Shown piece after piece: positions 1 to 13,099 of a stretch of DNA of 64,000 bases (position 1 is its first letter; each line of letters opens with the position of its first letter). A program made the translations under genes and the position numbers. Under the pieces are notes generated by a model. The model worked only from the letters and a program-made list of their open reading frames with translations. It did not search any database and had not been told where the DNA came from. Source of the DNA: Lycium barbarum (Eukaryota; Streptophyta; Magnoliopsida; Solanales; Solanaceae); the NCBI RefSeq assembly GCF_019175385.1, contig NC_083340.1, forward strand, positions 11,420,336 to 11,484,335. The letters are read 5' to 3'.

Positions 1-144
1 AATAGAACCATAAACAAACCAAATATTATCGGTTTTTAAAATTTAAAACTAAATCAAATCAAACCAAACCAAATGTCGATTTTTTTATTCGGCTTAGTTA
101 AATTTTCGGTTTGATTTTGGTTTTAACCAAAACCGTGAACAGCC
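1..144. repeat. AT-rich repeat end, unclassified
   Basis: AT-rich sequence with repeated AAACCAAA / TTTTGGTT words, ending in CCGTGAACAGCCC next to the LTR that follows. No coding potential is visible. The clean end and word repetition suggest the edge of a dispersed repeat, but I cannot name a family. Confidence 0.3.
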
Positions 145-557
145 CTACTAGGCACTGTCCTAAGAAACTATTTCAGCAATGTGAAATGTTTTCCTTGGAT
201 TAAACAAGCCCTTCTCTAATTTTAAATTAAAGGATACAAGAATCAACAAAATTCAATTAATATTACCGGCAAGTCTTTTAGAAGAAAACTAAGAGACCCT
301 GAAAAGACAATAAAAGAGAACCAATTTAGAAGAGAGGGAGAGAACGTGTAGAAATGAAAATGGATAAGAAAACTTTCTAATGTTAAAAGATGCTCTTGAA
401 TAACTTTGCTGAAGGATCAATACTTATTTATAGGCATAAAGATTGATTTTGCACAAGCCATTAAATGCCTCCATTTATATGTTCAAGATACTTGGCCAAT
501 TTGCCATGTGTCAACATATTAATTATAATATCATTAATTTTTTTAAATATCACTACA
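145..557 (-). mobile_element. Ty1/copia LTR (probable solo LTR)
   Basis: Read on the minus strand this starts TGTAGTGATAT at 557 and contains a TATA box (CCTATAAATAAG, around 424-435) followed by a pyrimidine-rich leader, as in an LTR. The first ~75 bases match the copia LTR fragment at 63230-63303, which is joined to a polypurine tract and a recognisable copia pol end, so the family assignment comes from that second copy. No polypurine tract or pol lies beside this copy, hence probably solo. The inner end near 145 is not certain and I found no 5-bp target duplication. Confidence 0.6.
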
Positions 558-1820
558 CGAAGTTCTCCATCAGCTCAAGTAAGACATAGGAGTATTACTT
601 ATACTAACTACGCCCGTAGAATATATGCATGGATGTCAACAGGGCACCAAAAATATTCATGCTCAAATGATTGATCTACTACGAGTTTCGTAGGTGATTA
701 AATTATTTTCAATTCAAACTTTATACATGCATGTAAAGAAAAACTTTTAGCTATACCTATATAATGTGATCACACTTGATGAAAGAAATTAATTCTTGGG
801 ATAATGGTGAATATGTGTAGGGGTGGTAAAAGTTAGGCTTATATGTGACTAAAATTGATTCATGATTTTTTTTGTTAAAATACTTCTAAAAAGATACTTT
901 TTTTATTTGATATGTTATATATAGCCATGAGAAAGGAAAAAAAGTTCTATTAAGTACTTAAAGCAAAATATAAAAAATAAATAAACTAAAACTCAATAAG
1001 AATTGAGCAAATATAAGACCCATTTGTTTATCCTATTTCAGCCTAACTCATTTCAATCCAAGTAACTTTTGAGAAAGTCATTATTAACTCAGGTTATTTT
1101 AACCCATCTAAATTCAGCTCAACCCGCTCATTTGACATGTGCATTTGGTATTATGTCTTGTTTTCTTGTATACCTTTGTGGGCATGTCCACTTCAACTTG
1201 TTGGACTACACTGGGCAAAAGTTGTATGTATTATTTGCTATTACAGTATACAATTTCATTGGAAGTAATTTTTTTTTTTTTGGTGGTTGTTGGTGGCTAT
1301 AATGGCTTTTGGCGTGGCAATTCATCTTCTTGTCAAGGCTCATCTTGCAATTTCTCGAGTTGGCAAATTTTTTTGGAAACATAAACGCGTAGATTTTTCG
1401 AAATGGTAAGTTCTATTGATATATATAGCACAACGATTTGTGCGTGAATACATTTCCAGAAAAAGGAAAACCTTGACCTATCAATATAAGATTACTCGAG
1501 TCGGCATGTGAAACTATAGTTGTGCCAAAATCATTGATGGAGAACATATGTAAAATTCATTAATTGAGGAAAAGCACACCCTGTCATGAATTATGACATT
1601 GGAATCTGAACCTGTCACCCTACTTGAGGTTTTCACAACAGGTTCAAAGTCATGAAAAAAACACAATAATGTGTTGAAGGATACATTTCGAAAGAGTAAA
1701 GGAAAGTACATATCTCGCTCGATATATATGTGCATTTTTTACTCTTAAACTTTCACCTCCTGTACCTTTTCATCTCTGAACACTTAAAAGTCCCAAACAA
1801 TAGAGGTGTACTCTCCATAT
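558..1820. other. Intergenic DNA, nothing recognised
   Basis: AT-rich sequence with no convincing coding frame; the short open frames around 1069-1384 and 1514-1735 show no codon bias, homology or splice context that I recognise. No RNA gene or clear repeat ends seen. Confidence 0.5.
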
Positions 1821-4800
1821 TACTACTATATATAAGTGAGGATTCCAAGTTTTTGTTATCCTCACGTCATTCTTTGAGCAATGATGTTGCTACATGTGGT
1901 TGTTGCCTTTTGCTTACATATTTTCATTTTTCTAATTCATTTTCTTATGTCCATTCCCACTTGGGATTTTGTAATTGGACTAAATTCACACCATATATAG
2001 TAACTTTTTGTGGATATCTTATTGCCCCTTATTAGATTATTTCTTTATTTTCTTTTTACTTGTCCCATATACTAAAAATAATTTTTTTTATTTTAGCAAA
2101 TCACGAAAGATTTATTAATTTCTTCCTATACTATTCTTATCATTAAGTAACTACATAAGTATTATTTCCTCTGTCTCAAATTATCTGTCATGGTTACTAA
2201 AAATAGTTATATCAAATCATTTATCGTTTCAGAAGTTCAAGGCACAATTAATTATTTCTCATCATTTTACCCTTAGTAGAATTTTGTCATTAATAAAGAT
2301 GACACATAAATAGATAAACATTTAATGGAGAGAGATTATAACATAGGGTAAAGTTGTCAAATACCCCTCCTAATTATAATTTCTTAAGGAGCTTGTAAAA
2401 CAAAAAGGCGACAGATAATTTGAGATGGAGGGAGTATATAACTTTGGCATAACTAAGGGTAATGTATTCAAATTCCCCTCCTAATTATAATTTCATAAGG
2501 GGCTTGCAAAATAAATAAAAAACAACAGATAATTTGAGACGGAGGGAGTAATAGTCAAACTTACCTCAACTTATCTGAATAGTTGAGGTTGAAAAATGGA
2601 ACAACTGATAGTTGATGTGTGTTTTATTAAATAGTTGGTGATAGTTCAGGCGGTATACTGGCACACCTGATAGGTCATGTAGGAAACTCACGAAAAAGTG
2701 ATAGTTCAAGTGTGTTTTTGACAACTATCTCTTATTATTAAAATTTTTGATAAAATCCATGTAACTTTGGTGTCACAATTTCATTTCCAATTAAAATATT
2801 TATTTGGTCTTACTAATTATACCCCATATTCTTCTCTTTTGGGTGTGTTCGGTATGAAGAAAATATTTTCACGAAAAGCATTTTTTTAAAAAGTATTTTC
2901 CAGAAAAACAAGTGTGTTTTTATCTTTGGTTTAAGCAAAAATATTATGCTAAAATCATTTATGTATAACCTGTACAAGTACTATAGGAGGTGGGGGTGGC
3001 GGTGGCGATGTTGGCTGGTTGGTGAGGATGGGAGCTACAATGGTGGGAGTGAAGATGAGGTATATTGGAAGGTGGGGAGGACACAATGAATGTGAAAGCC
3101 ACTTGTGGAACTTGATTTTCCTACTTCCACTAAGGAAGTCTTTTTCCTCATTTTAAGGAACTTATTTTTTTAGAGAAAATATTTTTCAAATTTTTTGACC
3201 AAAACTGAAAAACATTTTTTGAAAAATATTTCTCTTCAATACCGAACACACCCTTTATTTGTTTTAAACCTCCAAAGTTTTGCTTCTTTAGTGAATATCG
3301 AATCTTGTGTCCCTTTGTATTTGCTAATTGTCCTTCCAAATTTCCTTCCTCATATATAATTTATTCTTAAAAATTATTCCATTATGTGACTAAAAAAACT
3401 TTAATAATTATGAAGACTTACCAATAAGACATGATTAACGTGTTGCTAGATTAAATTAACTATGAAATCAAAAAATATGACATAAATTAGAGTATTTTAA
3501 AATTAAATTTACTGTGTTTGTATCATGATACCACATGCAACTAGTAGTCTTAGGTATAACAATGCATTTCTTACAACATTTCTGCTGCATATTTCATAGC
3601 AATTGTGAAGAAAGTAAAGTTGTTAATAGCCCAAACATTGACGGACCACTATAATAGGAAGATTTATGTCATGGATGCACACAATTATTCGTGTTAACGC
3701 ATGTATCATGAGAAGTTTCAAAAGATAAATGAACTAGAAAAGCTCAGTCAAAGTAGGGACTTGCTTCAAAATTAGATATAGAGCCCGTTTGGATTGGCTT
3801 ATAAGTTGATCAAATCAACTTATAAGTCATTTTTAATTTATTTTGGTGTTTGGTCAAATAGAAAACAATTTAAATTAAGTTAAAAAGTAATTAAAATAAG
3901 CCAAAATAAGAAGTTGTTGAACCCCAATTTTTTTTTTTTTTTTTGCTTAAAAGCCATTTTGGTTTGACCAACAACTTTATCCTTTTATTTCTTATATTTT
4001 CTGTTAACTCCAATACCACCCTTATTTCTAAAAACCATCTAAGCACTTTTATCCATATGCGTAACTGCTTATTTATAAAATAACTTTTAGCACTTAAAGG
4101 TACTTTAAGCACTTATGCTTAAAAGTTATTTTTTTTAGTTAATCCAAACGGGCTCATAAGCTATATGAAAGGATAGATTTAGTGAAAATTGATTCGAAGT
4201 CAGTGAAATACTGTGACGAGCTTTTGTGGAAATTGACTTGTGTCAACAACAATAATGGAAATTAAGTAACGTAGTAGAAAGTTTGTTGTTGGCCGAAAAG
4301 CATTCAAAAAGTTTGGGTCAATAACAAACTTTTGAATGCTTTGGCCAATTTGGACAAAACAGGTTAAGTTATTTTCACATTTCAAGGACGGAAGTAATAG
4401 TGATCAATTTATCACTATATAGTGGGACTAGAATTTCCACTATTTATTTCAAATTCTTATAGTCCTCACATCATTCTTTGAGCAACGAGGTTGCTATATA
4501 TGGTTGTTGCTTTTTACTTACATATTTTTATTTTTCTCATTCATTTTTCTTATTACCATTCCCACTTGGGACTTTGTAATTGGACTAGATTGACACTACA
4601 TATAGTAACTTTTTTGTGGATATCTTATTGGCCCTTATTAGATTACTCCTACCTTTTCTTTTTACTTCTCCCATATACTAATTTTTTATTTATTTATCTA
4701 TTTTAGCAAATCACAAAAGATTTATTTCTTCCTATGCTACTCTTATCATTAAGTAACTACGTAGGTATTATTTCCTCGGTCTCAAGTTATCTGTCGTGGT

Positions 4801-4888
4801 TACTAAAAATAGTTATCTCAAATTTTTTTTTTTTTAGAAGTTCAAAACACAATTAATTATTTCTCATCATTTTAACCTTAGTAGAATT
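1821..4888 (+). repeat. Tandem unit 1: duplicated RLP promoter plus leader
   Basis: First of three tandem copies of a unit of about 3.06 kb. Order inside: a TATATATAAG box and leader with a small ORF (ATG at 1881), a Stowaway-like MITE (about 2160-2552), a MITE with GGGTGTGTTCGGTAT ends (2841-3253), a MITE with GAGCCCGTTTGGATT ends (3781-4155), then 4156-4440, which matches the sequence just upstream of the RLP gene (13100-13380). Positions 4441-4888 are a truncated second leader, cut at the word AGTAGAATTT where unit 2 starts. No RLP coding sequence follows the promoter copy here. Confidence 0.85.
1881..2000 (+). other. Small signal-peptide-like ORF in unit 1 leader
   Basis: ATG ATG TTG ... 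opens a 39-codon frame starting MMLLHVVVAFCLHIFIFLIH, a short basic/hydrophobic start like a signal peptide, about 60 bases downstream of a TATATATAAG box (1826-1836). Related frames begin at 4949 (22 codons, MRFLRVVVIFCLHISFFSFI), 8568 (50 codons, MRLLHVIVAFCLHIII) and 9037 (24 codons, MRFLRVVVTFCLHIFIF); a fifth copy near 4480 has ACG in place of ATG. The frames diverge after about 20 residues by indels, so this may be a decayed first exon rather than a working peptide gene. Confidence 0.3.
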
Positions 4889-7144
4889 TACTACTATATA
4901 TAAGGGAGGATCCCAAGTTTTTGCAGTCCTCACATCATCCTTTGAGCAATGAGGTTTCTACGAGTGGTTGTTATTTTTTGCTTACATATTTCATTTTTCT
5001 CATTCATTTTCTTATGACAATTCCCACTTGGGACTTTATAATTGGACTAGATTGACACCATATATAGTAACTTTTTGTGGATATCTTATTGCCCCTTATT
5101 TTATTAGATTACTCCTTCATTTTCTTTTTACTTGTCCCATATATTAGAAATAATTTTTTATTATTTTAACAAATCACGAAAAATTTATTAATTTCTTCCT
5201 ATACTACTCTTATCATTAAGTAACTACATAAGTATTATTTCATCTGTCTCAAATTATCTGTCATGGTTACTAAAAATAGTTATATCAAATCATTTATCGT
5301 TTCAGAAGTTCAAGGCACAATTAATTATTTCTCATCATTTTACCCTTAGTAGAATTTTGTCATTAATAAAGATGACACATAAATAGATAAACATTTAATG
5401 GAGAGAGATTATAACATAGACATAACTAAGGGTAAAGTTGTCAAATACCCCTCCTAATTATAATTTCTTAAGGAGCCTGTAAAACAAAAAGGCGACAGAT
5501 AATTTGAGATGGAGGGAGTATATAACTTTGGCATAACTAAGGGTAATGTATTCAAATACCCCTCCTAATTATAATTTCATAAGGGGCTTGCAAAATAAAT
5601 AAAAAACAACAGATAATTTGAGACGGAGGGAGTAATAGTCAAACTTACCTCAACTTATCTGAATAGTTGAGGTTGAAAAATGGAACAACTGATAGTTGAT
5701 GTGTGTTTTATTAAATAGTTAGTGATAGTTCAGGCGGTATACTCGCACACCTGATAGTTCATGTAAGAAACTCACGAAAAAGTGATAGTTCAGGTGTGTT
5801 TTTGACAACTATCTCTTATAATTAAAAATTTTGATAAAATCCATGTAACTTTGGTGTCACAATTTCATTTTCAATTAAAATATTTATTTGGTCTTACTAA
5901 TTAGTATCCCATATTCTTTTCTTTTGGGTGTGTTCGGTATGAAGAAAATATTTTAACGAAAAGCATTTTTTTAAAAAGTATTTTCTAGGAAAACAAGTGT
6001 GTTTGCTTGCTTAGTTTCTTATCTTTGGTTTAAGCAAAAATATTACCCTAAAATCATTTGTGTATAACCTATATAAGTACTATAGAAGGTGGGGGTGGCA
6101 GTGGGGATGTGGGGTGGTTGGTGGGGATGGGAGCTATAATGGCGGGAGTGAAGATGAGGTATATTGGAAGGTGGGGAGGATACAATGAATGTGAAAGCCA
6201 CTTGTAGAACTTGATTTTCCTACTTTCACTAGGGAAGTCTTTTTCGTCATTTTAAGGAACTTATTTTTCTGGAGAAAATATTTTTTAAAATATTTGACCA
6301 AACAGACATGCAAAACTGAAAAACATTTTTTGAAAAATATTTCCCTTTAATACCGAAAACACCCTGTATTTGTTTTAAACCTCCAAAGTTTTGCCTCTTT
6401 AGTGAATATCGAATCTTGTGTCTCTTTGTATTTGCTAATTGTCCTTCCAAATTTCCTTCCTCATATATAATTTATTCTTTAAAAATTATTCAACTATGTG
6501 ACTAAAAAACTTTAATAATTATGAAGACTTACCAACAAGACATGATTAACGTGTTGCTAGATTAAATTAATTATGAAATTAAAAAATATGACATAAATTA
6601 GAGTATTTTAAAATTAAATTTACTACGTTTGTATCATGAGACCACATGCAACTAGTAGTCTTAGGTATAACAATGCATTTCTTACAACATTTCTGCTGCA
6701 TATCTCATAGCAATTGTGAAGAAAGTAAAGTTGTTAATAGACCAAACATTGACGGACGACTATAGTAGGTAGATTTATGTCATGGATGCACACTATTATT
6801 CGTGTTAACGCGTATATCATGAGAAGTTTCAAAAGATAAATGAACTAGAAAAACTCAATCAAAGTAGGGACTTGCTTCAAAATTAGATATAGAGCCCGTT
6901 TGGATTGGCTTATAAGTTGGTCAAATCAGCTTACGCCATTTTTAATTTATATGGGTGTTTGGTAAAATAGAAAGCAGCTTAAATTAAGTTAAAAAGTACT
7001 TAAAATAAGCCAAAAGCAAGAAATTGCTCAATCCCAATTTTTTTTTTTTTTTTTTTGCTTAAAAGCCATTTTGGTTTGACCAACAACTTTACCCTTTTAT
7101 CCCTTATATTTTCTGTTAATACAAATATTACCCTTGCTTCTAAC

Positions 7145-7885
7145 CATTATTTTAAAAGGCAGTGTCAGGACTCGCCCCGGGGCTCGCCTCGGGGGGCAGG
7201 GCAGTGGCAAAACGCCCTGGGGCTAACGTGCGGGGCTTAGTTCCTATGAGGCTTATGCCCTAAGCGCCCAACCGTACGCCCTAAACACGCCTAACGCCCA
7301 ACGCCCAGGGCTCGCCTAACACTTCTTACACAAATTATATTTTAAATTGCTTAATTAAAATCATTCACCCTCATAATTGTTTAACAAAATAATGATACTT
7401 AATAGTTTTTCATCTATAGAAATAGAAGATTGAGTGTAACTCATATAACAAGTCGTAGTATTGGATATTTACTATTTGAGAACGTCGTGATGGTGAATAT
7501 CACTTAATTGTTTTTAAAAAAAACACATAGCGGAATTGTACATTTTCACTTGTCATTGGTCATAAGTCCTGTATCAGAATTATCATATAATTTTATTTTT
7601 TGTTCATGAAGAAGTTATGTTTTAATTGTAATATTGATAAATTTTATTGATTATTTGCTTATAGAGAGATAAAATGAATAGTATGATAGTAATACTGTTT
7701 TAAGAAATTATGTTTTTTTCCGTGTTTGAAAGTTAAAATGTTAGAATTGATTTGCATTTCATAAAAGCTTTTATTTCATTGTATTGTTTATACTTGTAAA
7801 ATTATGTTATATATAATTACAAGTTATAAGCGGTGTATAATGGATTGCTTTGATCATTTTTTTGTGAGGATCAAGCGCACGCGCG

Positions 7886-7978
<93 letters not shown>

Positions 7979-8171
7979 CATTTATTTACAGTTTTCTTTT
8001 ATTTTTTTTATGTAATTTTATCTATTTAAAAATATTTATTGTAATTATATTATTTTAAGAAATACTAAAAATTAAATACCCATGGGGCTTACGCCCCGTG
8101 CCTCGAGGCTTACGCCTCGTCGAGGCGTATGTAAAACGCCCCGCCTTACGCCTCCCCCTTTTAAAACACTG
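7145..8171. mobile_element. Non-autonomous hAT element with 8-bp target duplication
   Basis: Inserted in tandem unit 2. Flanks are CTTCTAAC (7137-7144) and TTTCTAAC (8172-8179), an 8-bp target duplication with one change, and the site is uninterrupted in units 1 and 3. Ends are CATTATTTTAAAAGG and, inverted, CAGTGTTTTAAAAGG; the CAGTG-type end and 8-bp duplication are hAT hallmarks. Both ends carry GC-rich subterminal sequence (GGCTTACGCC-like words). The middle has an (AC)n/(AT)n microsatellite at about 7888-7975. No transposase frame is present; the open frame over the microsatellite is spurious. Confidence 0.8.
7888..7975. repeat. (AC)n(AT)n compound microsatellite
   Basis: A run of CA dinucleotides passes directly into a run of TA dinucleotides of about 57 bases. 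Lies inside the hAT element. Confidence 0.95.
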
Positions 8172-10975
8172 TTTCTAACACCCTTTAAGCACTTTTATCC
8201 AAACACGTAACTGTTTATTTATAAAATAAATTTCAACATTTAAAAGTACTTTAAGCACTTATGCTTAAAAGCAACTTTTTCAGTTAATCCAAACGGGGTC
8301 ATAAGCGTTATGAAAGGATAGATTTTGAAAATTGACTCGAAGTCAGTGAAATACTGTGATGAGCTTTTGTGGAAATTGACTTGGGTCAACAACAAACTTT
8401 TGAATGCTTTGGGCCAATTCGGACAAAAACAGGTTAAGTTATTTTCACATTTTAAAGACGGAAGTAATAGTGATCAATTTATCACTATATAGTGGGACTA
8501 GAATTTCCACTACTATATATAAGGGAGGATTTTAAATTCTTATAGTCCTCACATCATTCTTTGAGCAATGAGGTTGCTACATGTGATTGTTGCTTTTTGC
8601 TTACATATTATCATTTTTTTCATTCATTTTTCTTATTACCATTCCCACTTGGGACTTTGTAATTGGACTAGATTGACACCACATATAGTAACTTTTTGTG
8701 GATATCTTATTGCCCCTAATTAGATTACTCCTTCCTTTTCTTTTTACTTGTCCCATATACTAATTTTTTTATTTATTTATCTATTTTAGCAAATCACCAA
8801 CGATTTATTAATTTCTTCCTATACTATTCTTATCATTAAGTAACTACGTAAGTATTATTTCCTCCGTCTCAAATTATCTGTCGTGGTTACTAAAAATAGT
8901 TATCTCAAATTATTTGTCATTTTAGAAGTTCAAGGCATAATTAATAATTTCTCATCATTTTAACCCTAGTAGAATTTACTACTATATATAAGGAAGGATT
9001 CCAAGTTTATGCAGTCCTCACATCATCCTTAGAGCAATGAGATTTCTACGAGTGGTTGTTACTTTTTGCTTACATATTTTCATTTTTCTCATTCATTTTG
9101 GGACTTTGTAATTGGACTAGATTGACACCATATATAGTAACTTTTTTGTGGATATCTTATTGCCCCTTATTAGATTACTCCTTCATTTTCTTTTTACTTG
9201 TCCCGTATACTAAAAATATTTTTTTTATTTTTTTATTTTAGCAAATCACGAAAGATTTATTAATTTCTTCCTATACTACTCTTATCATTAAGTAACTACA
9301 TATGTATTATTTCCTCTGTCTCAAATTATCTGTCGTGGTTACTAAAAATAGTAATATAAAATTATTTGTCGTTTTAGAAGTTCAAGGCACAATTAATTAT
9401 TTCTCATCATTTTACCCTTAGTAGAATTTTGTCATTAATGAAGATGACACATAAATAGATAAACATTTAATAGAGAGAGATTATAATTTAGACCTAACTA
9501 AGGGTAAAGTAGTCAAATACCCCTCCTAATTATAATTTCTTAAGGAGCTTGTAAAACAAAAAGGCGACAGATAATTTGAGATGGAGGGAGTATATAACTT
9601 TGGCATGACTAAGGGTAAAGTATTCAAATACCCCTCCTAATTATAATTTCTTAAGGGGCTTGTAAAATAAAAAAAAACGACAGATTATTTGAGACGGAGG
9701 GAGTAATAGTCAAACTTACCTCAACTTATCTGAATAGTTGAGGTAGAAAAATGGAACAACTGATAGTTGACGTGTGTTTTGTTAAATAGTTGGTGATAGT
9801 TCAGGTAGTATACTCGCACACCTGATAGTTCATGTAGGAAACTCACGAAAAAGTGATAGTTCGGGTGTATTTTTGATAACTATCTCTTACTATTAAAATT
9901 TTTGATAAAATCCATGTAACTTTCGTGTCACAATTTCATTTCCAAATAAAAAAATTAATTAGTTCTTACTAATTAGTAACCCATATTCTCTCTTTGGATG
10001 TGCTCGGTATGAAGAATATATTTTCACGAAAAGCATTATTTTAAAAATATTTTCCAGGATAACAACTGTGTTTGCTTGCTTAGTTTCTTATCTTTGGTTT
10101 AAGCAAAAGTATTATGCTAAAATCATTTGTGTATAACCTATATAAGTACTATAGGAGGTGGGGGTGGCGGCGGGGATGTGGGGTGGTTGGTGGGGATGGG
10201 AGCTACAATGGTGGGAGTGAAGATGAGGTATGTTGGAAGGTGGGGAGGACACAATGAATGTGAAACCCACTTGTAGAACTTGATTTTCCTACTTCCACTA
10301 GAGAAGTCTTTTTCCTCATTTTAAGGAAATTATTTTTCTAGAGAAAATATTTTTCAAAATTTTTGACCAAATAGACATGCAAAACTGAAAAACATTTTTT
10401 GAAAAATATTTCCCTTCAATACCGAACAAACCCTTTATTTATTTTAAACCTCGAAAGTTTTGCTTCTTTAGTGAATATCGAATCTTGTGTCCCTTTGTAT
10501 TTGCTAATTGTCCTTCCAAATTTCCTTCCTCATATATAATTTATTCTTTAAAAATTATTCGATTATGTGACTAAAAAACATTAATAATTATGAAGACTTA
10601 CCAACAAGACATGATTAAGGTGTTGCTAGATTAAATTAATTATGAAATCGAAAACATATGACATAAATTAGAGTATTTTAAAATTAAATTTACTATGTTT
10701 GTATCATGAGACCACATGCAACTAGTAGTCTTAGGTATAACAATGCATTTCTTTCAACATTTCTGCTGTATATTTCATAGCAATTGTGAAGAAAGTAAAG
10801 TTGTTAATAGCTCAAACATTGACGGACGACTATAGTAGGTAGATTTATGTCATGGATGCACACAATTATTCGTGTTAATGCGTGTATCATGAGAAGTTCG
10901 AAAAGATAAATGAACTAGAAAAACTCAATCAAAGCAGGGACTTGCTTCAAAATTAGATATAGAGCCCGTTTGGAT

Positions 10976-12716
10976 GGACCCGGAGCTTTTTTAACCCCAA
11001 AAAAAAAAATTAAAAAAATTGGAACCAAACTAACCCGAAAAAAAAAACAAAAAACAAAGTAGGCTTCACGCACAGATTCTGTGCGTGAAAGGGCCAAAGT
11101 GTGCATTTACAATTTGGTCCTTTCACGCACAGATTCTGTGCGTGAAAGTGGATACTTTTTTTTTTTTTTTAAGCTATCAAAATCACGTTTTTTTCATACT
11201 TTGGGCAAAGATTAGTCATGTTTCAAAACCCCGGAATATCAATATTTTATATAGAACTTAATATATTTTTTTACGTACAATAACGTCGACTCATTACATC
11301 AAGTATACCTAAACGTTTGGATCGTCGTTTTAGGGGTTGTAAAGTACCCCGAAGTAAGTTTCGTTTGCTTGAAAATTTGTCATCGTTAGATCTAAGTGTC
11401 ATATTTTATAGGGTTTTGATTTAAGTGTTTTGAAATAAAAATATTATATTAAAAAATAATTTATCCAATACCACAGGTTCAATCAAGGTATAATATATCT
11501 CATTCAATGCTCTCACTAAGGTTTGATCCCATGTTGTTGGCATAAAAAAGAAGTAAGTAAAAAAAGAGGCTAAATCATCAAGCCAAATTGGTGAAAGCAA
11601 CAAAGTAGACACTTTTTATTTTTTATAATGTTCACTAATGCTATCTAACTCGTTTCATAAATTGAAGTTTGAATCTCGAAATTGACATTCAAAACATCAT
11701 TACCACGGGATTAGCATCTCGAAATAGATTTTTTATCATTAGATTTGTACTAAAGAAGAATGAATTTTTTGCACAAATTCGGGAGAAAATTCAAATTGGA
11801 TGGGATAACCGGCGTTTATTGGAAAATCGGCTCGGCCAAACTGCCTTGCGGCAATTTTCCCGTGTAGATCTCAAAAAAATGCCCCAAGTAAAAAAAAAAT
11901 CGCTTAAATCGGACATCAGAGCGCAAAGTTATGACCATTTAAAGTTTCAACAATTTACAACTAGTTTTCTGCCTAAGCTCCTGTCCTTATTTTTTATTTA
12001 CGTGAGTGAAGAGGCATATGTATACTAGATGTAATGAGCCGATATTATTGTACGCTAAAAAAATATTAAGTTCTATATAAAATATTTATATTCCGACGTT
12101 TTGAAACGTGACTAATCTTCGGTCAAAGTACGAAAAAAAAACTTAAAGATAACAAGTTTCCAAACTTACTTCGAGACACTTTACAACCCCTAAAATGACG
12201 ATCCAAACATATAGGTATATTTGATGTAATGAGCCGACATTATTTTACGCTAAAAAAATATAAAGTTCCATATAAAATATTTATATTCCGATATTTTGAA
12301 ACGTAACTAATCTTCGGTCAAAGTAAGGACAAAAGCTCAATTTTGAGTTTGATTTCCAAAGAACAAAGATGACAAGTTTCCAAGCAAACAAAACTTACTT
12401 CGGGGCACTCTACAACCCCTAAAACGACGATCCAAACGTTTAGGTATACTTGATGTAATGAGCCGACGTTATTATATGCAAAAATATATATTAAGTTCTA
12501 TATAAAATATTAATATTTTGGGATTTTGAAACATGACTAATCTTTGCCCAAAGTATGAAAAAAACGTGATTTTGATAGCTTAAAAAAAAGAAGAAAAAAA
12601 AAGTACCCCCTTTCACGCACAGAATCTATGCGTGAAGCCTAGTTTGGTTTTTTTTTTTTTTTAAAGGGTTAGTTTGGTTCCATTTTTTTTTTTGGGTTAA
12701 AAAAGTGCCGGGCTCC
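10976..12716. mobile_element. Mutator-like element with long TIRs and 9-bp target duplication
   Basis: Inserted in tandem unit 3, where units 1 and 2 show the empty site. Flanks CGTTTGGAT (10967-10975) and CGTTTAGAT (12717-12725) form a 9-bp target duplication with one change. Terminal inverted repeats start GGACCCGG / GGAGCCCGG and run about 330-400 bp on each side (to about 11375 and from about 12385), with an additional partial copy of the inner repeat at about 12030-12240. Long TIRs and a 9-bp duplication are typical of Mutator-like elements. The central 119-codon frame (11669-12028) matches nothing I know and I do not call it a gene. Confidence 0.8.
11065..11148. repeat. Two near-perfect palindromes in the MULE end
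   Basis: TTCACGCACAGA-T-TCTGTGCGTGAA at 11065-11089 and the same with one more pair on each side at 11120-11148: arms of 12 to 14 bases around one central base. A third, imperfect copy lies at 12611-12637 in the opposite TIR. Arrangement suggests protein-binding sites near the transposon ends. Confidence 0.8.
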
Positions 12717-13099
12717 CGTTTAGATTGGCTTATAATTAAGCTGGTCAAATCAGCTTATAAGCCATTTTTAATTTATTTGGGTGTTTGGTCAAATAGAAAA
12801 CAGCTTAAATTAAGTTAAAAAGTACTTAAATTAAGCCAAAACCAAGAAGTTGCTCAACCTCAACTTATTATTTTATTTTATTTTTTTGCTTAAAAGCCAT
12901 TTTGGTTTGACCAACAACTTTACCCTTTTATCCTTTATATTTTCTGTTAATTCTAATACTACGCTTACTTCTAAAAACCTTTTAAGTACTTTTATCCAAA
13001 CATGTAACTGCTTATTTATAAAATAACTTTCAACATTTAAAAACATTTTAAGAACTTATACTTAAAAGCCACTTTTTTTCAGCTAATCCAAACACGCTC

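Larger units (their letters stand above)
4889..8977 (+). repeat. Tandem unit 2: duplicated RLP promoter plus leader, with hAT insertion
   Basis: Second copy of the same unit: leader with a short ORF (ATG at 4949), Stowaway-like MITE (about 5231-5637), GTGTTCGGTAT MITE (5936-6364), GAGCCCGTTTGGATT MITE (6892-8300, split by a hAT element at 7145-8171), RLP-promoter copy (about 8301-8512) and truncated leader (8513-8977, ATG at 8568). After removing the 1,035-bp insertion its length is about 3,054 bp, against 3,068 bp for unit 1, which fits a head-to-tail duplication. Confidence 0.85.

Noticed and set aside
7804..8058. 84-codon frame with His-Thr and Ile-Tyr runs
   Set aside because: Translation of the (AC)n(AT)n microsatellite inside a hAT element.
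1881..9241. LGLCNWTRLT in the leader frames as an LRR N-cap (CNWTGV) motif
   Set aside because: The match is short, lies in a different frame from the signal-like start in some copies, and no LRRs follow.
11669..12028. 119-codon frame in the middle of the MULE at 10976-12716
   Set aside because: No recognised domain or homologue; sits in non-autonomous transposon filler that partly overlaps the repeat arms. Not excluded, but not supported.
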